From: Clostridiales bacterium UBA4080
GTDB lineage: Bacteria > Bacillota > Clostridia > Lachnospirales > Vallitaleaceae
DNA: 24,208 nucleotides
Assembly (NCBI GenBank): GCA_002381865.1
Contig: DFYO01000033.1
Span: forward strand, 1-24,208
Direction: 5' to 3'
Each line of letters starts with the position of its first letter. Within the stretch, counting starts at the first letter, position 1. Shown here in pieces: positions 1-8,081 of this stretch. The notes below the pieces were generated by a model. That model was not told the origin of the DNA. It saw only the letters and a list, made by a program, of their open reading frames with translations, and did no database searches. Both the position numbers and the translations under genes were made by a program.

Positions 1-79
1 AGTACTGACGTAGAATCTAGGTAATCGGAGGTGAGCTAAATGCCATAATCAGCCTTGTGAAGGACACATCCTGCAAGCA
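1..79 (+). other. Unidentified non-coding stretch, possibly the 3' part of an RNA
   Basis: No reading frame crosses these bases on either strand without early stops. Short complementary segments (CCTT/AAGG at 54-64 and GGA/TCC at 62-71) and the perfect hairpin that follows directly suggest the end of a structured transcript or leader. I compared it from memory with SAM, lysine, glutamine, TPP, cobalamin and c-di-GMP riboswitches, tmRNA, SRP RNA and RNase P RNA and could not match it. The window cuts off whatever lies upstream. Confidence 0.25.
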
Positions 80-108
80 ATAGCTATTGTTTTCAATAGC
101 TATATTTT
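80..108 (+). terminator. Perfect 10-bp hairpin, probable weak intrinsic terminator
   Basis: ATAGCTATTG (80-89), loop TTTT (90-93) and CAATAGCTAT (94-103) form a perfect stem, followed by ATTTT. It is AT-rich and its U-tract is short, so termination may be inefficient. It lies well before the gltB promoter and so would end an upstream transcript rather than attenuate gltB. Confidence 0.5.
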
Positions 109-228
109 GAAAGCTACCCCTTTGGCTATAACAATATGTTATTTCGACCATAATTTTTTAAAATTTAGCAAAATAATTATGAATTTATCCAAAAATGAAG
201 GATACGAGATTTAAACTTGCATTTTTTC

Positions 229-257
229 TTGTTAAGCTATTTTTGCTATGCTATAAT
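229..257 (+). promoter_or_regulatory. Promoter of gltBD
   Basis: The -35 is TTGTTA (229-234), the spacer is 17 nt and the -10 is TATAAT (252-257) with an extended TG at 249-250. Transcription should start near 264, giving a leader of about 60 nt before the gltB ATG. The AT-rich sequence upstream (104-228) holds a 7-bp dyad, CATAATT/AATTATG (149-155, 175-181), but I recognise no known GltC or nitrogen-control site. Confidence 0.75.
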
Positions 258-324
258 ATATTTACTTAAATTGCTTTTTATTAAGTGCTTTTTATTTATC
301 CAATCTTAACAGGAGGTAGTCATA

Positions 325-3300
325 ATGAATGAAAACTACGGTTTTCCACCAAAGCAAGGCCTTTATGATCCCCAGCAGGAAAAAGACAGCTGTGGTGTAG
401 GTTTTGTTGCTCATATCAAAGGGCAAAAATCACATAAAATTGTTCAACAAGGCTTAGATGTCCTTGTAAACCTAACACATCGAGGTGCTGTTGGTTCGGA
501 TGCAAACACCGGTGACGGTGCGGGCATTTTGATACAAATTCCACATAGATTTTTCCTTAAAGAAACCTCAAAGCTCGGCCTTTCCCTTCCCTCTGAAGGC
601 GAATATGCTGTAGCTATGCTTTTCCTTCCGCAAGAGCCAAACTCAAGATATTTTTGTGAAGGCATCTGTGAAAAAATACTTGAAGAAGAAAAGCTCAAGC
701 TAATCGGTTGGAGAAATGTTCCTATTGATGAAAAAGCTTGTGGTCTTACTGCAAGTGGAACACGTCCAATGATTCATCAGCTTTTTATCGAAAAAGGTGC
801 TTTTACACCTGAAGAATTCGAATTAAAACTATATATCACAAGAAAAAAAATCGAAAATGCTGTAAGAGCTAGCAAAAGAGCTTATACAGAAGCCTTTTAT
901 ATCTGCAGTATGTCAAGTAAAACTATTATATATAAAGGACAGCTGCTGGCTCATCAGATACCCGACTTTCTTCCTGACCTTTGTGATGAAGATATGGTCA
1001 GCGCTATCGCTCTTGTTCATCAGCGTTACAGCACTAATACCTTTCCTTCTTGGGACAGAGCCCAGCCGTTTAGATATTTAGCCCATAACGGAGAGATTAA
1101 TACCTTGCGCGGAAATATTAACTGGATGAATGCTCGCGAAGGAATTTTAGAATCTTCTGTATTAGGAGATGAAATCAAAAAAATATTCCCTATCATTGAT
1201 CCAAACGGATCTGACTCAGCAAATCTTGATAATGCTTTAGAGCTTTTGGTTGCAAGCGGAAAATCTCTTGCACATGCAGTTTCAATGCTAGTTCCCGAGG
1301 CATGGCAGGAGCATTCTCACATGGACCCTGATAAAAAAGCATTTTATGAATACCACGCAGGAATTATGGAGCCTTGGGATGGCCCTGCAGCTATCGCCTT
1401 TACTGATGGTGTCCAAATAGGTGCAACTCTCGACCGTAATGGTCTTCGTCCTGCAAGATACCTTGTTACTAATGACGACTTAGTAGTAATGGCTTCTGAA
1501 ACAGGAACATTAAATTTTGAGCCTGAAACAATAACAAAGAAAGGCCGACTTCAGCCTGGTAAAATGTTTCTAATAGACACAAAAGAAGGCCGAATAATTT
1601 CCGACAAGGAAATCAAGGATTCCCTTTCTAAAGCAAAGCCATATAAAAACTGGATCGAAGAGAATAAAATCCTTCTTGAAGATATGGAGGTTCCGCATAA
1701 AATAACACATCTTGGAAAAGACAGACTTCTACAGCTCCAAACTATATTTGGATATTCTGAGGAGGAACTTAAGAAAGTTATTGCACCTATGGTTGTATCT
1801 GCAAAGGAGCCAATTTGTTCAATGGGAAATGATGCTCCTCTAGCTGTTCTTTCTAAAGAGCCTCAATTATTATATAACTATTTCAAGCAATTATTTGCTC
1901 AGGTTACAAACCCACCAATTGACCCAATCAGAGAAAAGCTAGTTATGTCTTTAATTCAGTTTTTAGGCGATAGAAGAAATCTTCTTGCTGAATTTGATAC
2001 ACAAGGTGCAACAAATTTCATCGAGTTAAAGCACCCTGTCCTAGATAACGCAAGCTTTGAAAAGCTAGTTCATATTAATCACAAGGATTTTCGCTCCATA
2101 AAAATACCAGCAGTTTTCCCTGTTGATGGCAAAGAAAATTCTCTTGAAACAGCTTTAGAGCAGCTTAACAGATATGTTACAGATAATATTAATGAGGGCT
2201 ATAATCTAATTATTCTTTCTGACCGCAATGTAGATAAATATCACGCTCCAATTCCAAGCTTACTTGCAGTTGCATCTGTTCATCATTATTTGATACAGCA
2301 AAAACTTCGTATGAAGGTTGATATTATAGTTGAAACCGGAGATGCAAGAGATGTTATGCACATGGCACTGCTTATAGGCTACGGTGCTGATGCTATCAAT
2401 CCTTATATTGCATTTGATAGTATCGCAAATCTTGTTGATACAGGTCTATATATCAATACCGATAAACTAGATTACGACAAAGCCTTTAGTAATTTCAAAA
2501 GAGCACTTGGTGACGGATTATTAAAAACCTTCTCAAAAATGGGAATAGGAACGCTTCAAAGCTATCACGGCGCACAAATATTTGAAGCAGTAGGTATTAG
2601 CAGTAAGGTTATCGATAAATATTTTATAAATACCCCTTCCAGAATTGAAGGAGTAAGCTTAGACACTATTGCTGAAGAAGTACTTGCAAGACATCACCAG
2701 GCCTTTAATACCCTTAGAACTCCATATATTTCGCTGCCTGTAGGTTCAAATCATCAATGGCGAAAAAAAGGTGAAGATCATCTGTTTAATCCAGATACTA
2801 TAGTCAAACTACAGCAATCCTGTCGAAACAACGACTATAATTTATTTAAGGAATATGCTCAGATAATAAACGATCAGAGCACTCACCTAAATACAATAAG
2901 AGGAATGTTGAAATTCAAAAGCTCGGACTCTATTCCTCTTGATCAAGTTGAGCCAATTGAGAATATTTTAAAAAGATTTTCAACTGGAGCAATGAGCTTT
3001 GGTTCTTTAAGTCGTGAAGTACATGAAACTCTAGCAAAGGCTATGAATTCTATTGGTGGAAAGTCAAATTCTGGAGAAGGCGGCGAATCTGAAGACAGGC
3101 TTTATAACGATAGTTTAAGAAGCTCCATCAAGCAAGTTGCATCTGGACGTTTTGGCGTTAATACGGATTATTTAGTAAATTGTACTGAATTGCAGATAAA
3201 AATGGCACAGGGCGCAAAGCCTGGGGAAGGTGGGCATCTTCCTGGTGATAAGGTAACTGAAGATATTGCAAAGGTTCGTCATTCAACACCGGGAATTGAT

Positions 3301-4851
3301 CTTATTTCTCCTCCACCTCATCATGATATTTACTCCATTGAGGATTTAGCTCAATTAATTTTCGACCTTAAAAATGTAAACTCTGATGCTCGAATAAATG
3401 TTAAGCTAGTTTCTGAGGTTGGTGTCGGTACTGTTGCTGCTGGTGTATCAAAAGCTCATGCTGATGTAGTCCTAATCTCTGGACATGACGGCGGTACAGG
3501 TGCCGCTCCTTTAAGCTCTATAAAAAATGTTGGTCTTCCTTGGGAGCTCGGCCTTGCTGAAACTCAGCAAACCTTGCTTATGAATGACCTTCGAAGCAGA
3601 ATTGTAGTTCAAACTGATGGTCAGCTTAAAACCGGGCGTGATGTTGCAATCGCTACACTTCTTGGGGCTGAAGAATTTGGTTTTGCTACTGCTGCACTTG
3701 TAGTATGTGGATGTATTATGATGAGAAAATGTCAAAATAATACCTGCCCGGTAGGAGTTGCAACTCAGGACCCTGAGCTTAGAAAAAATTTCACCGGAAA
3801 ACCTGAGCATCTTGTTAACTTTTTTACCTTCTTAGCCTCAGAGCTTAGAGAAATCATGGCAGAGCTTGGCTTTAAAACAATTGATGAAATGATAGGCAGA
3901 GTTGATATGCTTGAACCAAATTACGAAATACTTAACAACAAAACTCGTAATATTGATTTTGATGCAATTCTTCACAGACCTGAGCTTCCATCAAGAATTC
4001 AGCCAAAATGTGTAAAAGCACAAGAGCATGAAATAAACGATATTTTAGACAGACAATTAATTGCCGATGCACAGCCTGCAATTTGTGACGCCAAAACTGT
4101 AAAAAACAAATATACCATTCGTAATATCAACCGTTCTGTCGGCACAATGCTAGCTGGCGAAGTTGCAAAAATAAGAAAAACCAACAAATTAGAGGATGAT
4201 ACAATTAATTTCAAATTTATCGGTTCTGCTGGACAAAGCTTTGGAGCATTTGCAACTAAAGGAATGACCTTTGAACTTGAAGGTGACTGCAACGATTATC
4301 TTGGTAAAGGGCTATCTGGTGCAAAGCTTATAGTATACCCATCCTCAAAAGCAATTTTTGAACCCTCAGATAATATAATTGTTGGCAACACGCTGCTTTA
4401 TGGCGCAATATCTGGCGAGGTTTACATCAATGGTATGGCTGGAGAACGTTTTGCAGTTAGAAATTCAGGTGCTACGGCCGTTGTAGAGGGCGTTGGAGAT
4501 CATGGCTGCGAATACATGACTGGCGGTGTTGCATTAATCCTAGGAAACACTGGCAGAAACTTCGCTGCTGGTATGAGTGGCGGTGTAGCTTATGTCCTTG
4601 ATGAAGCTGGTGATTTTATTTCTCAAAGATGCAATCACCAAATAGCACTTCCCGAACAAGTAACTGATCAAGATGATATCCAACTAATAAAAGCAATGAT
4701 TGAAAAACATGTTCTTTATACAAATAGTAAAAAAGGCAAGCAGATACTTGGAAATTTTGAAACATATATTCCAAAATTCATAAAGGTAATCTCACCTGCC
4801 TACAAAAAAATCTTGGCTGCAAACAAGCAGGCTGTAATTACGGAGGTGTAA
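325..4851 (+). CDS. gltB: Glutamate synthase (NADPH), large subunit
   Basis: GltB takes ammonia from glutamine and adds it to 2-oxoglutarate, giving glutamate in the cytosol. At 1508 aa it has the usual bacterial length. An N-terminal class-II glutamine amidotransferase domain begins at Cys23 (DSCGVGF), expected to become the N-terminal nucleophile after removal of a 22-residue propeptide. A central domain and an FMN-binding synthase domain (about 790-1180) follow, with the loop MSFGSLSREVHETLAKAM. The 3Fe-4S ligands are Cys1130, Cys1136 and Cys1141 in CIMMRKCQNNTCPVGVATQ. The C-terminal GXGXG beta-helix domain contains GSAGQSFGAFATKGMTFELE. The start has AGGAGG at 311-316. The gene is intact and is followed after one base by gltD, whose ribosome binding site lies inside the last gltB codons. 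Confidence 0.97.
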   Translation: MNENYGFPPKQGLYDPQQEKDSCGVGFVAHIKGQKSHKIVQQGLDVLVNLTHRGAVGSDANTGDGAGILIQIPHRFFLKETSKLGLSLPSEGEYAVAMLFLPQEPNSRYFCEGICEKILEEEKLKLIGWRNVPIDEKACGLTASGTRPMIHQLFIEKGAFTPEEFELKLYITRKKIENAVRASKRAYTEAFYICSMSSKTIIYKGQLLAHQIPDFLPDLCDEDMVSAIALVHQRYSTNTFPSWDRAQPFRYLAHNGEINTLRGNINWMNAREGILESSVLGDEIKKIFPIIDPNGSDSANLDNALELLVASGKSLAHAVSMLVPEAWQEHSHMDPDKKAFYEYHAGIMEPWDGPAAIAFTDGVQIGATLDRNGLRPARYLVTNDDLVVMASETGTLNFEPETITKKGRLQPGKMFLIDTKEGRIISDKEIKDSLSKAKPYKNWIEENKILLEDMEVPHKITHLGKDRLLQLQTIFGYSEEELKKVIAPMVVSAKEPICSMGNDAPLAVLSKEPQLLYNYFKQLFAQVTNPPIDPIREKLVMSLIQFLGDRRNLLAEFDTQGATNFIELKHPVLDNASFEKLVHINHKDFRSIKIPAVFPVDGKENSLETALEQLNRYVTDNINEGYNLIILSDRNVDKYHAPIPSLLAVASVHHYLIQQKLRMKVDIIVETGDARDVMHMALLIGYGADAINPYIAFDSIANLVDTGLYINTDKLDYDKAFSNFKRALGDGLLKTFSKMGIGTLQSYHGAQIFEAVGISSKVIDKYFINTPSRIEGVSLDTIAEEVLARHHQAFNTLRTPYISLPVGSNHQWRKKGEDHLFNPDTIVKLQQSCRNNDYNLFKEYAQIINDQSTHLNTIRGMLKFKSSDSIPLDQVEPIENILKRFSTGAMSFGSLSREVHETLAKAMNSIGGKSNSGEGGESEDRLYNDSLRSSIKQVASGRFGVNTDYLVNCTELQIKMAQGAKPGEGGHLPGDKVTEDIAKVRHSTPGIDLISPPPHHDIYSIEDLAQLIFDLKNVNSDARINVKLVSEVGVGTVAAGVSKAHADVVLISGHDGGTGAAPLSSIKNVGLPWELGLAETQQTLLMNDLRSRIVVQTDGQLKTGRDVAIATLLGAEEFGFATAALVVCGCIMMRKCQNNTCPVGVATQDPELRKNFTGKPEHLVNFFTFLASELREIMAELGFKTIDEMIGRVDMLEPNYEILNNKTRNIDFDAILHRPELPSRIQPKCVKAQEHEINDILDRQLIADAQPAICDAKTVKNKYTIRNINRSVGTMLAGEVAKIRKTNKLEDDTINFKFIGSAGQSFGAFATKGMTFELEGDCNDYLGKGLSGAKLIVYPSSKAIFEPSDNIIVGNTLLYGAISGEVYINGMAGERFAVRNSGATAVVEGVGDHGCEYMTGGVALILGNTGRNFAAGMSGGVAYVLDEAGDFISQRCNHQIALPEQVTDQDDIQLIKAMIEKHVLYTNSKKGKQILGNFETYIPKFIKVISPAYKKILAANKQAVITEV

Positions 4852-4852
4852 T

Positions 4853-6298
4853 ATGGGAAAACCAACCGGATTTAAAGAATTTGAACGTAAAACCGGAAGC
4901 TATAAGCCTGAAAAGGAAAGAATAAATAACTTTGAGGATATTTATATTCCTTTAGATTATTCAGAGGTGCAAACACAAGCCTCCCGATGTATGGACTGCG
5001 GAGTTCCTTTTTGTAACTATAGCTGTCCTCTTGGAAATCTAATTCCCGATTTCAATGATTTAGTTTTTAACGGTCAATGGAAAAAGGCATTGCAACTTCT
5101 TCACTTAACAAATAATTTCCCTGAATTTACAGGAAAAATATGTCCAGCACCTTGTGAAAGCGGTTGTGTATTAGGATTAATAAATCCCCCTGTTACAATT
5201 GAGCAAATAGAATTATCTCTTGCTACAATGGGCTGGGAAAACAACTGGATAAAGCCGCTTCCTCCCGCTCTTAAGACTGGTAAAAAGGTGGCAATCATAG
5301 GTTCAGGACCTTCTGGATTAGCCGCTGCACAGCAATTAGCAAGAATTGGTCATTCTGTTACTGTTTTTGAACGTGCTGATGAAATAGGCGGTTGCTTAAG
5401 ATACGGTATACCTGATTATAAATTACCAAAAAGCTATATTGACCGAAGAGTAAATCAGATGAAAGCTGAGGGTGTAAAGTTTATTACCTCCTCTAATGTA
5501 GGAACCGATATTTCTGCTGATCGTTTAATAAGTGATTTTGATGCAATCTGTCTTACTGGAGGCTCCACTGAGCCAAGAGATTTGTCTGTATCTGGCAGAG
5601 GTCTTGATGGAATATACTTTGCAATGGATTATCTTCCACAGGCAAACAAAAGAGCTGCTGGAAAGCAAATACCATCTAAAGAGCTAATCGATGCTAAAGA
5701 CAAAAGGGTTATTGTAATAGGAGGCGGAGATACAGGCTCTGACTGTGTTGGTACAGCTTTAAGACAAGGTGCTATCGATGTAATTCAGCTTGAGCTTCTG
5801 CCAATTCCTCCTACTGAAAGAGATGCTTCTCAGCCTTGGCCAGTTATGCCAAAGCTTCATAAGTCTTCCTCTTCTCACTTGGAAGCAGAGGCAGTTCTTG
5901 GAAAGGATGTAAGGAACTTTAGTGTAGGTACAAAATCCTTTGAAGGAATAAATGGTATAGTTACAAAAATAAACTGTATTAAACTGGATTGGATTCCTCA
6001 AGAAAACGGCGGTTTTCCAAAAATGCAGGAAATTCCTGGAAGCGAATTTTCTCTAGCTGCAGATATAGTACTTTTTGCAATGGGCTTTCTTCACCCCGAG
6101 CATACTGGAATTCTCGAGCAACTCGGCGTAGAATTTGATGCTCGTGGAAATGTTAAAACAGATTCAAATTATTCAACAAATATTGACAAGGTTTTTTCTG
6201 CTGGTGACATGCGTAAAGGTCAGTCCCTTGTAGTTCATGCTATTGCAGAGGGTCGAAATCTTGCCGAAAAGGTAGATAAATACCTGATAAACCAATAA
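4853..6298 (+). CDS. gltD: Glutamate synthase (NADPH), small subunit
   Basis: GltD is the FAD flavoprotein that takes electrons from NADPH and passes them through iron-sulfur centres to GltB. It has 481 aa, the normal length. N-terminal cysteines C46, C49, C54 and C58 and a second group C97, C101 and C105 form the two 4Fe-4S sites. The FAD dinucleotide fold has GSGPSG at 150-155, and the NADPH fold has GGGDTG at 290-295. The C-terminal FAD motif is SAGDMRKGQSLVVHAIAEG. The ATG lies one base after the gltB stop, with GGAGG at 4842-4846 inside gltB, so the two are translationally coupled and made in matched amounts. The preference for NADPH over NADH is assumed from the bacterial family. Confidence 0.96.
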   Translation: MGKPTGFKEFERKTGSYKPEKERINNFEDIYIPLDYSEVQTQASRCMDCGVPFCNYSCPLGNLIPDFNDLVFNGQWKKALQLLHLTNNFPEFTGKICPAPCESGCVLGLINPPVTIEQIELSLATMGWENNWIKPLPPALKTGKKVAIIGSGPSGLAAAQQLARIGHSVTVFERADEIGGCLRYGIPDYKLPKSYIDRRVNQMKAEGVKFITSSNVGTDISADRLISDFDAICLTGGSTEPRDLSVSGRGLDGIYFAMDYLPQANKRAAGKQIPSKELIDAKDKRVIVIGGGDTGSDCVGTALRQGAIDVIQLELLPIPPTERDASQPWPVMPKLHKSSSSHLEAEAVLGKDVRNFSVGTKSFEGINGIVTKINCIKLDWIPQENGGFPKMQEIPGSEFSLAADIVLFAMGFLHPEHTGILEQLGVEFDARGNVKTDSNYSTNIDKVFSAGDMRKGQSLVVHAIAEGRNLAEKVDKYLINQ

Positions 6299-6320
6299 AT
6301 ATTTTCAATTTCATAATACA

Positions 6321-6406
6321 TATACAAGAATAGCGTTCGGCGAACGCGTTTCTTGTATAATAGAAAAGTTTGGTCTCTTGCAAGCAAGACGAACTTTCCC
6401 ATTCTA
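6321..6406. repeat. Two tandem imperfect hairpins of unknown role
   Basis: The first hairpin pairs TATACAAGAA (6321-6330) with TTCTTGTATA (6350-6359) and, across a 2x2 internal loop, GCGTTC (6333-6338) with GAACGC (6342-6347). The second pairs TAGAA (6361-6365) with TTCTA (6402-6406) and AAGTT (6366-6370) with AACTT (6392-6396), with CTTG/CAAG at its tip. The GC-rich tips stand out from the AT-rich surroundings. The element lies between gltD and its terminator and does not itself end in a U-tract. It could be a dispersed palindromic element, an RNA-stabilising 3' UTR or an sRNA. No second copy is visible in the window. Confidence 0.6.
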
Positions 6407-6408
6407 TT

Positions 6409-6447
6409 AAAAAACTGCTATACAATAAATTGTGCAGCAGTTTTTTT
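6409..6447. terminator. Bidirectional intrinsic terminator between gltD and the nitroreductase gene
   Basis: AAAAAACTGCT (6409-6419) pairs with AGCAGTTTTTT (6436-6446), and an inner ACAA/TTGT (6422-6425, 6430-6433) extends the stem. A T-run follows on the + strand, and the A-run becomes a U-run on the - strand. It lies between two convergent genes. Confidence 0.85.
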
Positions 6448-6493
6448 GTTATATAAAAAAGTGTGTTCCTTATAATGTTTTTCTTAAAGCAGG

Positions 6494-7291
6494 TTAATCA
6501 GCTGTATAGCTTATAATGTATTTCATATTATTAATGTTAGCATTATCAAAAACATCCCATCTACCATGGATATTATTTTTAGCGCAAAGCCTTTGAAAAT
6601 GTGATAAACCAATACCCATATCAACATATTTGCTTTTACTTTCATTGTTCATCTCACAATAAAAATGTATAACATCTTTTTCCTTGATTGCTCTCCACGG
6701 CTGGTCATTCATGGAGGAAGGAGCCATTCTCATTGCTTCTAACGGTTCATAAAAAGCCTCCGCTTGTTCTTGGGAAAGCTTTTTGAAGGGCTCATTATTA
6801 AAAAAAAGCTCTCCAAAAGGTTTTCTGCTATGGTAGTTGCTTCCCATTAAATTCTGAACAAAGCTCTTTTTTTCTCCCCTGTTTCCAATAGCAATAACAG
6901 CAGGTATTTTATCCTCTTGTGCCAATTTGAACATTTTATACAAATTTTTTCTGCTAAATGTACCTCCCAGCCAGCAGCTTTGAATATTACTATCCGTTAA
7001 ATCAAGCACTATATTCTCTAGTACAAAACCATAATCCATAATCTGCTTTACAGAATTATCAGTTGTTGCAAATATATAACTAGGATTGCCAGTAATTACC
7101 CCATAGGTTCCAATTCTTTTAACCTTATTTTTCTTCATAAATTTCTGGTCAACCAGATTAAATTCAAAACAATTCCCAAAAATGCCCTTGTTCTCTTTAT
7201 TTATAACTTTTGTAACAATTTCCAATTTATCCTTATCAAGACCTTCTTCCGAAAAATTCCTTGTGGAAATACGTTTTAATATCGTCTCCAT
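6494..7291 (-). CDS. Nitroreductase-family flavoprotein (TM1586-like)
   Basis: This is a 265-aa protein of the two-lobed FMN nitroreductase-like type. The N-terminus METILKRISTRNFSEE has the family's RRSxRxF-like opening, MDYGFVLENIVLDL matches the dimer-interface helix, CWLGGTF is near the middle, and MAPSSMNDQPWRA is the typical APSxxNxQPW flavin-site motif. Two related halves suggest the single-chain pseudo-dimer form (the Nitroreductase TM1586-like group) rather than the usual homodimer of about 170-220 aa. It is likely cytosolic and NAD(P)H-dependent; the substrate cannot be told. AAAGGAG at 7301-7307 supports the ATG. It has its own promoter and shares a terminator with gltD. Confidence 0.8.
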   Translation of the reverse strand: METILKRISTRNFSEEGLDKDKLEIVTKVINKENKGIFGNCFEFNLVDQKFMKKNKVKRIGTYGVITGNPSYIFATTDNSVKQIMDYGFVLENIVLDLTDSNIQSCWLGGTFSRKNLYKMFKLAQEDKIPAVIAIGNRGEKKSFVQNLMGSNYHSRKPFGELFFNNEPFKKLSQEQAEAFYEPLEAMRMAPSSMNDQPWRAIKEKDVIHFYCEMNNESKSKYVDMGIGLSHFQRLCAKNNIHGRWDVFDNANINNMKYIISYTAD

Positions 7292-7341
7292 ATTATCTCG
7301 CTCCTTTATCTTACAAAAATCAGCCTTGTTTCTCTAAATAA

Positions 7342-7370
7342 AGTATACTATTTATAAATATCTCAGTCAA
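7342..7370 (-). promoter_or_regulatory. Promoter of the nitroreductase gene
   Basis: Read on the - strand: -35 TTGACT (7365-7370), a 17-nt spacer, and -10 TATACT (7342-7347). The leader would be about 45 nt. Confidence 0.7.
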
Positions 7371-7462
7371 CTATCACTGCTTCAACACTAAGGCTTTTAA
7401 CTTATATGCATATATTAAACTATTACTTTCCTACCGCTAGTCACTTGTTTGTCTATAATAAT

Positions 7463-7488
7463 AGGCAGAATCCAATAGGATTCTGCCT
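7463..7488. terminator. Perfect 11-bp hairpin after the DUF4870 gene
   Basis: AGGCAGAATCC (7463-7473), loop AATA, and GGATTCTGCCT (7478-7488). It lies about 70 nt past the stop of the upstream - strand gene. The following - strand sequence is ATTATTATAG, so the U-tract is weak although the stem is strong. Confidence 0.65.
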
Positions 7489-7555
7489 TAATCTTTAATA
7501 CAAAGATTCAATTATTGTTCAACAATAAAGCTGTTAAAAAATATTAACTCAAACT

Positions 7556-7921
7556 CTATTTGTTAACCTGTTCCATAGAAAACTTGCCTGCAATAGGAAG
7601 TTCAAACCATTCTCCTTGATATGCTTTTATTAGCATTACAATCCACAGAACAAATACGCCAATTCCAACAAATGGAATCATCATCCACCCAAGAATCGGT
7701 ATCATTCCAAGTACAGTATAAAGAACAAATGTAAATACTACTACTACAAGGGATTGAATTGAATGAAATTTAACAAACTTGCTTTCCTTTTCCATTACTA
7801 AAAAAATAATTGCAGTAATTGGAGAAAATGCAATCGCAAGCAATGCTACTAAATTCTCATCCATTCCCAATGAAGACTTTCCAATTGGTTCTAATTTGTT
7901 AGCTAAATAATCTCCTTTCAT
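7556..7921 (-). CDS. DUF4870 family small membrane protein
   Basis: This is a 121-aa protein with three hydrophobic segments (about 24-43, 56-78 and 79-101). Between the first two is EKESKFVKFHSIQSL, the charged loop followed by FHxxQS that marks the DUF4870 (Tic20-like) family. The function is unknown; members are inner-membrane proteins. The annotated ATG has no good ribosome binding site before it: the only AAAGGAG (7912-7918) lies inside codons 2-4. The alternative ATG at codon 20 is not preceded by one at normal spacing either, so the start is uncertain. It has its own TTGACA promoter. Confidence 0.75.
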   Translation of the reverse strand: MKGDYLANKLEPIGKSSLGMDENLVALLAIAFSPITAIIFLVMEKESKFVKFHSIQSLVVVVFTFVLYTVLGMIPILGWMMIPFVGIGVFVLWIVMLIKAYQGEWFELPIAGKFSMEQVNK

Positions 7922-7929
7922 TTAAGTAT

Positions 7930-7978
7930 TGAACGATATTGTTCACATTATTTTAACATACCCTTCATTACTTGTCAA
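7930..7978 (-). promoter_or_regulatory. Promoter and possible operator of the DUF4870 gene
   Basis: On the - strand: -35 TTGACA (7973-7978), a 17-nt spacer and -10 TAAAAT (7950-7955), putting transcription start near 7943. The inverted repeat TGAACGATATTGTTCA (7930-7945; arms TGAAC/GTTCA) covers the start site, where a repressor would block transcription. Confidence 0.6.
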
Positions 7979-8053
7979 AATCTCTTATCAAACAAGCTAT
8001 CCTAATTTTTTTATCCAATAAGATACCCTCAATTATTTTTATTATTTCCCCTA

Positions 8054-8081
8054 AAAGACCTTTTAAATATATCAGGCCTTT
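8054..8081 (-). terminator. Possible weak terminator of the importer operon
   Basis: On the - strand AAAGGCCT and AGGTCTTT pair with one G-U, across a 12-nt loop, overlapping the mmsB stop codon and followed by TTAG. The U-tract is poor and no better terminator is seen before the DUF4870 promoter. Confidence 0.35.

Noticed and set aside
30..78. SAM-I or glutamine riboswitch fragment before gltB
   Set aside because: Only short matches such as GGTG-GCTAAAT or GAAGGA are present; the conserved core of neither class is there.
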